DNA of 64,000 nucleotides, from the NCBI GenBank assembly GCA_039028975.1, contig JBCCHB010000010.1, forward strand, positions 62,001-126,000, given 5' to 3'. A model generated the notes under the pieces. It worked only from the letters and a program-made list of their open reading frames with translations. It did no database searches and was not told the origin of the DNA. The DNA comes from JAHBNG01 sp039028975. GTDB lineage: Bacteria; Chloroflexota; Anaerolineae; Caldilineales; Caldilineaceae. The translations under genes were made by a program, and so were the position numbers. How positions within the stretch are numbered: the first letter of the stretch is position 1; each line of letters begins with the position of its first letter. Below are positions 18,473 through 25,586 of the stretch, one piece after another.

Positions 18473-21464
18473 TCCAGGCTTGGATGATTTGGTCAAGAGA
18501 AAGACTGACGAGCGGTTTTTGATCGCTGATAATCTCGACCACAAGTTCGCTGGTGACGTGGCCAAGCTTTTGAACCGAAACCTGATTCATCACCTCATGA
18601 AAGGCCTCAACATCTTCTGGACGAATTTCAAGCAGTAACCGTCCGTTACTTTCAGAGAAAAGTAGCTCTGTTGCCGTCAAATCTGGGGTGCTGCCTTGCT
18701 GGATATTGACGCTGACACCCAAGCGTCCTGCCAGAGCCATCTCGGCCAAGGCAACGGCCAATCCGCCCTCGCTCAGGTCATGACAGCTTTGGACGACTCC
18801 CTGACTGATGGCCTGATGGATGGCTCGATAGCGGACCAGCGGTTCGGTCGGCATGGCTGGTGGCTGTCCGCCATCATATCCTAAAAGCGTATAGAGCAAC
18901 GAGCCGCCCAACTCGTTCTGCGTTTCACCGACTAGAAAGAGGAGGTTAGCAGGCATCTTCAAATCTGAGGTTGTTCGTCGGTATAAATCTGGCACAATAC
19001 CCAATGCAGAAATGAGCAATGTTCCCGGAATCGGCTGGCCTTCAAATTCATTGTAAAGGCTATCTTTGCCGGAAATAAAGGGGGCGCCATAGGCAACCGC
19101 AGCATCATAACAGCCCTGACAGGCCCTAACCAATTCGCCTAGTCGGTCCTCATAGGTTGGGTTGCCCCAACAGAAATTGTCCAAAATGGCCATCTGATCT
19201 GGGTCCGCGCCGACGGCGACCGCGTTGCGGAAGGCTTCATCCACAGCACTCACAGCCATGGCATAAGGATCTACCTTCCCTAGCAGCGGGTTCACTCCAG
19301 CGCTTAGGGTAAAGGCCTTATTGTGCTGCCAAGTACCCAGGGGTTTGAGCAGTGCGGCATCAGCAGGCCCATCCATCTCTGGCCCAACAAATGGACGTAC
19401 AAGGGTGCCACCGCGAATCTCGTGGTCATATTGACGGACGATTTTCTCTTTGCTCGCCACCGTGGGATAGGAAAGAAGGGATAAAAGAGCTTGGGCGAAG
19501 TCAGTCACCTCAGGAACAGGTGCTTGGGGGGATGTTGGTTCCTTCCACGTGGCGGTCATTCGCCGCTGTGGTAATCCATTGTGAAGAAAGTCCATTGATA
19601 GCTGGCCCACAATGTCACCCTGGTAGCGGACGCGCAGTTCGCCATCATCGGTAAAGTGACCAAGGACGCAAAGTTCTATACCCCATAACTCGGCCAACTC
19701 TTGAAAACGAGCGAGGTTTTTTTCTGGAACGGCCAATACCATTCGCTCTTGCGCCTCTGAGAGCCAAATCTCCCAAGGGGCCAGCCCAGTATACTTAAGA
19801 GGGGCGTTGGTCAACTCAATATCTACCCCTAATTCTTCACCCATTTCGCCTACGGCTGACGAAAAGCCGCCAGCACCGCAATCGGTAATGGCGTTGTAGA
19901 GCCGCTCATCTCGAGCGGCTTCTACGACTTCTATCACGCCCTTTTCAGTGATGGGATCACCTATTTGTACGGCAGACCCAGTATTTTCAGTTACCTCTTG
20001 GCTCAGCTCAGCGGACGAAAAGGTGGCACCATGAATCCCGTCGCGCCCAGTACGTCCTCCAATGACCACTACCTGATCACCAGGTTGAGCATTGGTTGGA
20101 TGGCTCCCTTTGGGGACAAGCCCCACACAACCACAAAAGACCAAAGGGTTGCCTACGTAGCCTGGATCATAGATCACAGCGCCGTTGACTGTAGGCAACC
20201 CCAATTTATTTCCGTAATCACTAATTCCAGCCACCACACCATCTGCAATACGTCGGGGGTGTAAAATGCCGTCGGGAAGGGAATCATGAGCAATATCCTG
20301 AGGGCCAAAGCAGAGTACATCAGTTGTGGCAATGGGGCGAGCAGACACACCAATGATGTCTCGAACAACACCACCAATGCCGGTATTAGCCCCCCCAAAT
20401 GGTTCCAATGCCGACGGGTGATTATGGGTTTCTACCTTAAAGGCCAAATCGTATTGATCATCAAAATTGACAATCCCTGCATCGTCCACAAAGACAGAGC
20501 GAACCCAAGCGGCTTTGGCTGGATCGGCTAGTATCTTTTGGGTGGCACCTTGAATATACTGTTGAAATAATCCATCGATGGTTTGGAGGCGGGATTGGCC
20601 GTTGGCCTCCAAGATTTTCAATTCAATCTGGGCTTTGAATGTCTTGTGAACGCAATGTTCAGACCAAGTCTGGGCCAACGTCTCGAGCTCTACGTCAGTT
20701 GGCTCCCGCTCTTGTTGGCGATAGAAGGTCTGGATAATACTCATCTCGTTGCAGTCCAAAGAGAGCAAACGCTCCTGGCTTAGAGATTCTAACTCTTCTT
20801 CACTACAGTCAAGAAGTTGAACCGCCTCTACCGAGTTAGGCAAGTGAGAAGGTAGGCTTTTGGAAGATAAAGCAGATACATGACGAGAAGAAGAGGTCAC
20901 AGAGCCATCTATCGCATCTACTTCAGAGGCGCCGAAAAAGTGAGGCTCAATTGTGCCGATGGCATAGCGCTCAATGGTTTCGTTACAGAGAAGCTGTTTT
21001 GCCAGATAAGTGACTTCCGTCTTCGTCAAGGGGCCATGGATTTCGTAATGTGTGCCTGTGGCCACTTGGCATTGGGGCAAGCCTAGATCGATCATGGCCC
21101 GACGTAACTCCCGCGCCGACACGTCAGTGACGCCAGGACGAAATGCAACCTCGACGAAATGGAGTTCATTTGCAAGACAGGGCTGCCCCTCTTGAACCGC
21201 TCGTCTATTTGCAGAACCCTGTCCATGTGCATCCTCAACTACCTCCCAGTGGGCATCTTCCACAACAGGATCCGCCAACAGACGGGTAGAAAGATATTGG
21301 ATTTGAGATGGATCCAGTGATTCGCTAACTGATGGACCGCGAACGAAATAGAGGCGAGCCACGCGGCATGTGATGATGCGATTCAGCCCCAAGGCATGAG
21401 CATCGCGGACTAACTGATTTTCAGTTGCGTCATGTTTACCATTTATACAGATTCGCCAGCTCAT
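18447..21464 (-). CDS. purL: Phosphoribosylformylglycinamidine synthase, synthetase subunit with fused PurS-like domains
   Basis: 1005 residues, against about 740 for a stand-alone small PurL. Residues about 1-85 (ITCRVARLYFVRGP…LLADPVVEDAHWEVVE) and about 100-175 (LHFVEVAFRPGVTD…LLCNETIERYAIGTIEP) look like two tandem PurS-type domains, followed by a linker and the PurL core. Core motifs include ETLAQTWSEHCVHKTFKA, KVETHNHPSALEPFGGANTGIGG, GGRTGRDGIHGATFSS and CHDLSEGGLAVALAEMA. PurQ is encoded separately just downstream and no separate purS is seen. The fusion would therefore supply the PurS function of the PurLQS complex. It is the first gene of the purine cluster. Confidence 0.94.
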   Translation of the reverse strand: MSWRICINGKHDATENQLVRDAHALGLNRIITCRVARLYFVRGPSVSESLDPSQIQYLSTRLLADPVVEDAHWEVVEDAHGQGSANRRAVQEGQPCLANELHFVEVAFRPGVTDVSARELRRAMIDLGLPQCQVATGTHYEIHGPLTKTEVTYLAKQLLCNETIERYAIGTIEPHFFGASEVDAIDGSVTSSSRHVSALSSKSLPSHLPNSVEAVQLLDCSEEELESLSQERLLSLDCNEMSIIQTFYRQQEREPTDVELETLAQTWSEHCVHKTFKAQIELKILEANGQSRLQTIDGLFQQYIQGATQKILADPAKAAWVRSVFVDDAGIVNFDDQYDLAFKVETHNHPSALEPFGGANTGIGGVVRDIIGVSARPIATTDVLCFGPQDIAHDSLPDGILHPRRIADGVVAGISDYGNKLGLPTVNGAVIYDPGYVGNPLVFCGCVGLVPKGSHPTNAQPGDQVVVIGGRTGRDGIHGATFSSAELSQEVTENTGSAVQIGDPITEKGVIEVVEAARDERLYNAITDCGAGGFSSAVGEMGEELGVDIELTNAPLKYTGLAPWEIWLSEAQERMVLAVPEKNLARFQELAELWGIELCVLGHFTDDGELRVRYQGDIVGQLSMDFLHNGLPQRRMTATWKEPTSPQAPVPEVTDFAQALLSLLSYPTVASKEKIVRQYDHEIRGGTLVRPFVGPEMDGPADAALLKPLGTWQHNKAFTLSAGVNPLLGKVDPYAMAVSAVDEAFRNAVAVGADPDQMAILDNFCWGNPTYEDRLGELVRACQGCYDAAVAYGAPFISGKDSLYNEFEGQPIPGTLLISALGIVPDLYRRTTSDLKMPANLLFLVGETQNELGGSLLYTLLGYDGGQPPAMPTEPLVRYRAIHQAISQGVVQSCHDLSEGGLAVALAEMALAGRLGVSVNIQQGSTPDLTATELLFSESNGRLLLEIRPEDVEAFHEVMNQVSVQKLGHVTSELVVEIISDQKPLVSLSLDQIIQAWKRPITSDQ

Positions 21465-21507
21465 GATTATGGGAATATGCTGTGCCGTAGAGGGACGACG
21501 GTTAATT

Positions 21508-21532
21508 GGAGGTTTAACAAATAGCTACCTCC
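21508..21532 (-). promoter_or_regulatory. Dyad that could pair an AGGAGG-like site in the purL leader
   Basis: GGAGGT (21508-21513) and ACCTCC (21527-21532) are complementary with a 13-nt loop. On the minus strand (purL sense) the first arm reads as a strong Shine-Dalgarno sequence, AGGAGGT, about 65 nt upstream of the purL ATG. It is followed by a short TTG-started frame of about 17 codons ending just before purL. Leader control of purL is possible but speculative. Confidence 0.25.
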
Positions 21533-21674
21533 TATTTCGATAGGGTATTTCGTTGGCAATTGTGCTACAATTCTCTTTTATTGTTTATTTGGCGCATAAA
21601 CCGCTGCAAAGCACGCCGTATTGTAGTTAAACTGTAGATGAGTAATTGGTCTAAAGTTGTAGTGCGATCGGCTT

Positions 21675-21754
21675 AGGAATGAGTTGTAAATAACTTGCGC
21701 GTTTCAATCGGGTGTAGCCTCTTCAAGTGCTCAAGTTATTTAATTCCCGTTCCT
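21675..21754. repeat. Imperfect inverted repeat, 23-bp arms
   Basis: Arms 21675-21697 and 21732-21754 match in about 17 of 23 positions, with the inner 11 bp identical, around a 34-nt loop. The structure resembles a small non-coding palindromic element or a large hairpin. It has no coding content. Confidence 0.55.
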
Positions 21755-21888
21755 TAAAAACGTAGTTTCCAACATCGTATCAGAGTGGTCTAGTTTCAGT
21801 TTCAAACGGACCAAAATACAGATTAACATCAGAACCAGTTCTTTACCAAAATTCTGTTACGATAGTAGAGGTTTAGCTAACCAAATAT

Positions 21889-21959
21889 CAGTAGAGCGCA
21901 AGCGTTCAATGTCCACGCCCACGTGCGGCACGAGGTGTGTACATCACAGCGTTCTACTG
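21889..21959. repeat. ~70-bp intergenic element with terminal inverted repeats (copy 1)
   Basis: The ends CAGTAGAGCGC and GCGTTCTACTG are inverted repeats (10 of 11). The core CACGCCCACGTGCGGCAC (21914-21931) recurs in inverted orientation at 47881-47898 inside a second element with the same kind of ends. The element lies 42 bp upstream of the malic enzyme start. Confidence 0.7.
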
Positions 21960-22001
21960 AATATTCGTTAATCATTCTTTGTAATCATAGGAGGACCTAT
22001 C

Positions 22002-24248
22002 ATGTCCGATTTACGGCAAGAAGCGCTTGAATACCATGCGGGGGATAGACCTGGAAAGTTAAAGATATCGGCCACCAAACCCATGTCTACCCAGCAAGAT
22101 CTGTCGCTGGCTTACTCCCCTGGGGTTGCCTATCCAGTGATCGAGATCGGTGATCACGCAGATTTGGCTTATGACTATACGGCCAAGGGGAATTTGGTTG
22201 CCGTAATAAGCAATGGTACGGCCATCTTGGGGCTGGGGGATCGAGGTGCATTGGCTTCTAAACCAGTAATGGAGGGGAAGGCTGTTCTCTTTAAGCGCTT
22301 TGCCGATATTGATGTCTTTGACATTGAGGTAGACACAAAAGATCAGGAAGAGATGGTCAACTTTTGCCGCCTAATTGCGCCTACTTTTGGCGGCATCAAT
22401 CTAGAAGATATCAAAGCACCAGAGTGCTTTTACATTGAACAGCAGTTGCAAGAGCTTTGTGACATCCCGGTTTTCCACGACGATCAGCACGGTACAGCCA
22501 TTATCTCGGGTGCGGGTCTGATCAACGCCTGCGAGTTGGTTGAAAAGGATATTGCCGATGTCAAGATCGTTATTAATGGTGCGGGAGCAGCCGGCATTGC
22601 CTCCGCGGACTTCTACATTGCCTTGGGTGCCACCAAGGAGAATATCCTCATGTGTGATTCCAGGGGCGTCATTCATGCCCAGCGTGAAGATGGTATGAAT
22701 GAGTACAAAGCCAAGTACATGGCCCTAACCAACGCACGCACGTTAGAGGATGCGCTAGTCGATGCCGATGTCTTTATGGGCCTCTCTGCGCCTAACGTGC
22801 TCTCACGCCAGATGGTGCGCAGCATGGCTCGGGATCCGATTATCTTTGCTATGGCCAACCCCGATCCCGAGATTACCTACGAAGAGGCCCAAGCAGCTCG
22901 CAGCGATATTATCTTTGGCACAGGTCGTAGTGACTACCCGAATCAGGTCAACAATGTCTTGGGCTTTCCATTCATCTTCCGCGGTGCTCTGGATGTGCGG
23001 GCAAGTGCCATCAACATGGAGATGAAGATTGCAGCAGCCCAAGCCCTAGCCGATCTAGCCAAAGAGGATGTCCCAGATAGCGTTATGCGTGCCTATGGCC
23101 TAGACTCACTGCGATTCAGCAGAGAGTACATTATCCCGAAACCTCTGGATCCGCGGGTACTAATGTGGGTTGCGCCAGCCGTAGCCAAAGCCGCCATTGA
23201 GACAGGTGTTTCTCGCATCAAGATCAACTTTGAAGAGTACCTGGACAAACTGGCCGGTCGTATGGGCAAGAGTGCCCAGGTCATGCGGACAATGGAATTG
23301 AAGGCCCAGCAGGCTCCCAAACGCCTGGTCTATGCAGAAGGAGAACATCCCAAGATCATTCGTGCCGCCTATGCCGTAGCTGCTCAGGGAATTGCCCAGC
23401 CCATATTACTCGGTCGGGATGAAGCGATCCAGAAACAGTGTGGTGAGTTGGGCCTAGATTTTGAGCCAACGGTTGTTTACCCGCCCTTGTCACCAAAGCG
23501 TGCCGAATATGCCAACGCTTACTATGAACAACGTCAACGCTCCGGCATTACGCACACAAGAGCGGAAGAGTTGCTACGACAGGCCAATTACTACGGTCCT
23601 ATGATGGTGGAGCAGGGAGATGCAGATGCATTTGTCTCGGGCCTTACCTACAATTACCCAGAAGTTTTGCGTCCTGCATTGCGGGTTGTGGGTGCCCAGC
23701 CAGATAGGTGGGTGAGTGGCGTTTACCTAATGCTGGTCCAGGATCGGGTCTACTTCTTTACAGATGCCACAGTGATTATGGATCCCTCGGCAGAACAGCT
23801 TGCGGCAGCGGCCCTTAATGCGGCAGATTTGGCGGTCCAATTCGATGTAGAACCCCGTATTGCTATGCTAAGTTTCTCTAACTTTGGCAGCGCTCCACAT
23901 CCCTTCTCCAACAAGGTAAAACAGGCCACAGCTCTAGTAAAACAAGCCCGCCCAGATTTGCAAGTTGATGGTGAAATGCAGGCGGATGTGGCAGTGGTTC
24001 CGGAATTGATGGAACGTCACTACCCATTCAGTCAGGTCAAAGATGCCAACGTACTTGTCTTTCCTGAGTTGGCTTCGGCGAATACAGCCTACAAACTTCT
24101 GAGTCGTCTAGGGGATGCCGAGGCTATCGGTCCTATCCTGGTAGGAATGCGCAAACCGATCCATGTACTCCAAACGGGTGCTGATGTACGAGATATAGTC
24201 AATGTATCGATCCTGGCTGTAATTGACGCGCAATTCGAGCGAGGCTAA
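22002..24248 (+). CDS. maeB: NADP-dependent malic enzyme with C-terminal phosphotransacetylase-like domain
   Basis: 748 residues, the length of the MaeB fusion type. The N-terminal malic enzyme part (about 1-425) has SLAYSPGVAYPV, KAVLFKRFADIDVFDIEVDT, the metal-binding IKAPECFYIEQ-type segment followed by FHDDQHGTAIISGAG, and the nucleotide-binding VINGAGAAGIA. The C-terminal part (about 430-745) shows PTA-family sequence (LVYAEGEHPKIIRAAYAVA, DADAFVSGLTYNYPEVLRPAL, ASANTAYKLLSRLG). In known fusions the PTA domain is regulatory and binds acetyl-CoA rather than catalysing transfer. A strong AGGAGG site lies 9 nt upstream. The enzyme makes pyruvate, NADPH and CO2 from malate. Confidence 0.93.
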   Translation: MSDLRQEALEYHAGDRPGKLKISATKPMSTQQDLSLAYSPGVAYPVIEIGDHADLAYDYTAKGNLVAVISNGTAILGLGDRGALASKPVMEGKAVLFKRFADIDVFDIEVDTKDQEEMVNFCRLIAPTFGGINLEDIKAPECFYIEQQLQELCDIPVFHDDQHGTAIISGAGLINACELVEKDIADVKIVINGAGAAGIASADFYIALGATKENILMCDSRGVIHAQREDGMNEYKAKYMALTNARTLEDALVDADVFMGLSAPNVLSRQMVRSMARDPIIFAMANPDPEITYEEAQAARSDIIFGTGRSDYPNQVNNVLGFPFIFRGALDVRASAINMEMKIAAAQALADLAKEDVPDSVMRAYGLDSLRFSREYIIPKPLDPRVLMWVAPAVAKAAIETGVSRIKINFEEYLDKLAGRMGKSAQVMRTMELKAQQAPKRLVYAEGEHPKIIRAAYAVAAQGIAQPILLGRDEAIQKQCGELGLDFEPTVVYPPLSPKRAEYANAYYEQRQRSGITHTRAEELLRQANYYGPMMVEQGDADAFVSGLTYNYPEVLRPALRVVGAQPDRWVSGVYLMLVQDRVYFFTDATVIMDPSAEQLAAAALNAADLAVQFDVEPRIAMLSFSNFGSAPHPFSNKVKQATALVKQARPDLQVDGEMQADVAVVPELMERHYPFSQVKDANVLVFPELASANTAYKLLSRLGDAEAIGPILVGMRKPIHVLQTGADVRDIVNVSILAVIDAQFERG

Positions 24249-24268
24249 ACGCTGTGGCAGCACTCACA

Positions 24269-24366
24269 GCCAATTCGTAGCCAATTCGTAGGTCACATTT
24301 GCAATGTGACACAGCTCGATAGCACTTACACTTTGCCTGAAGCTCACCGGGCTATCGAGCTGTGTC
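24269..24366. repeat. Tandem 11-bp repeat and two overlapping hairpins after maeB
   Basis: Two copies of GCCAATTCGTA (24269-24290) are followed by a hairpin with 8-bp arms and a 3-nt loop (24292-24310). A second hairpin has perfect 16-bp arms (24308-24323 and 24351-24366) and a 27-nt loop. The two hairpins share three bases at 24308-24310, so they compete. The block fills the gap between maeB and the enoyl-CoA hydratase gene and may act as an attenuator, a processing site or a REP-like element. Confidence 0.7.
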
Positions 24367-24410
24367 CGGTTATTTTGCGTTGTAACTGAATCGTTACCAA
24401 AGGAAAACGT

Positions 24411-25199
24411 ATGCAAGCAACGGAACTCGAGTCTGGCCATATCGACCTAACCATTGAGGAAACTCTGGCCACCATAACCTTGAATCGACCGGATAAACTT
24501 AATGCGCTGACCATGGAGATGTTAACGGATCTAGAGCGGATTGCCAATGAGTTGGATGCATCGCAGACGGTATCTGTGGTTGTGATACAGAGTAATTGTG
24601 AAAAGGCGTTCTCTGTGGGGGCAGACATCAAGGCGTGGTCCGCCTTGGAGCCGCTGGCCATGTGGCATACATGGATCGCGGTTGGCCATCGGGTCTTTCA
24701 GCGCTTGACCAATCTACGGCAGCCGCTCATTGCAGCCCTCAATGGATTTACGCTAGGTGGAGGCTTAGAGCTGGCACTGACAGCAGATATTCGTATTGCC
24801 CAAGAGGGGATTCGGTTGGGCTTACCCGAAACGTCCATCGGTGCCATCCCAGCGTGGACGGGCATTACGAAGTTGCCTGAAATTGTTGGCACACCTCGAG
24901 CCAAACAGATGATCTTCTCAGCTCAACCCATCGAGGTAACCACAGCGGAGGCCTGGGGTTTGGTGAATGAGATCGTTTCCCCCGATCAGCTGAATACGCG
25001 GGTGCAGGCGTTGGCGGAACAGATCGGGGCCAATGCGTCCATCTCAGTACAGATCTGCAAACAACTCATGAATCGTGATAATCACCCTTCTCTGCCTATT
25101 GAAAGCTTAGCAGGCGCGCTGGCTGCCTTTACCCAAGATGGTCAAGAAGGGACGCAAGCCTTTTTAGAGAAGCGGTCACCCCGTTATGTTGGGAAGTAG
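24411..25199 (+). CDS. Enoyl-CoA hydratase/isomerase family protein
   Basis: 262 residues, the full length of a crotonase-fold enzyme. The oxyanion-hole segments are FSVGADIKAW and ALNGFTLGGGLELALTADIRIA, and the second catalytic Glu region is GLPETSIGAIPAWTG. This fits a hydratase. AAAGGAAAA lies just upstream of the ATG. It lies downstream of maeB on the same strand, behind a hairpin-rich gap. A role in fatty-acid or other acyl-CoA metabolism is likely. A link to the polyketide cluster 3 kb downstream is not supported by anything seen. Confidence 0.88.
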   Translation: MQATELESGHIDLTIEETLATITLNRPDKLNALTMEMLTDLERIANELDASQTVSVVVIQSNCEKAFSVGADIKAWSALEPLAMWHTWIAVGHRVFQRLTNLRQPLIAALNGFTLGGGLELALTADIRIAQEGIRLGLPETSIGAIPAWTGITKLPEIVGTPRAKQMIFSAQPIEVTTAEAWGLVNEIVSPDQLNTRVQALAEQIGANASISVQICKQLMNRDNHPSLPIESLAGALAAFTQDGQEGTQAFLEKRSPRYVGK

Positions 25200-25210
25200 C
25201 TCGAGTAACC

Positions 25211-25241
25211 TGATTCCGGGTAGCCGGCCAACTCGGAATCA
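25211..25241 (+). terminator. Hairpin after the enoyl-CoA hydratase gene
   Basis: Arms TGATTCCGGGT and ACTCGGAATCA pair with 10 of 11 positions around a 9-nt GC-rich loop, starting 12 bp after the stop codon. There is no T-tract, so this is a weak terminator candidate. Confidence 0.45.
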
Positions 25242-25456
25242 TATCAACAATGATTATGTTTGGAATTCTTACGAGGGCCCCAAGCGTAATTGATTTTAAC
25301 CTTAACTTACGATATTGTAAGTTAACGACCTTTACTGTTCATGTTTGTACAAAGCGGAGCATAGTTCCAGGTATGAAAGTTGAGTCTAAAATCGTGAAGT
25401 GCACAACAGATAGCCATGATGGAATCCCGGACGCCCGATTTCTAACATTCCAGGCT

Positions 25457-25486
25457 CATTCCACGTTCATTCCACGTTCATTCCAC
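25457..25486. repeat. 11-bp tandem repeat, 2.7 copies
   Basis: The unit CATTCCACGTT is repeated in tandem upstream of the ATPase promoter candidate. It could be an array of binding sites or simple slippage. Confidence 0.7.
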
Positions 25487-25586
25487 CTTTGTTTGCTATA
25501 CTTGCAGATCAGAAATACTTCACTTGTCCTTTTAGGCCTAATTCGCATTTGACTAAATTCTATTGAACAAATCGGAGGTAACCAAC

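Larger units (their letters stand above)
21465..22001. other. Divergent intergenic region, repeat-rich
   Basis: 537 bp separate purL (minus) from the malic enzyme gene (plus). It contains a small dyad near purL, an imperfect 80-bp inverted repeat and one copy of a ~70-bp TIR element, listed separately. I see no tRNA, no recognisable riboswitch and no credible ORF. Confidence 0.6.
25200..25586. other. Intergenic region upstream of the P-type ATPase
   Basis: 387 bp without a credible gene. It holds a hairpin right after the hydratase stop, an 11-bp tandem repeat, and an extended -10-like TGCTATACT (25494-25502), which is the best promoter candidate for the ATPase gene. Confidence 0.5.

Noticed and set aside
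21465..22001. Purine or PRPP riboswitch upstream of purL
   Set aside because: I could not find the conserved core or helix set of a known purine-related riboswitch. Only a short dyad is visible.
24411..25199. Enoyl-CoA hydratase as a polyketide beta-branching (HCS cassette) enzyme
   Set aside because: No HMG-CoA synthase-like gene or donor-ACP set accompanies it, and it is separated from the cluster by the ATPase gene. The KAS III-like gene is not an HCS by its motifs.
25563..25586. Upstream TTG start for the P-type ATPase
   Set aside because: The GGAGG site lies between this TTG and the ATG at 25587, so the ATG is the better start.
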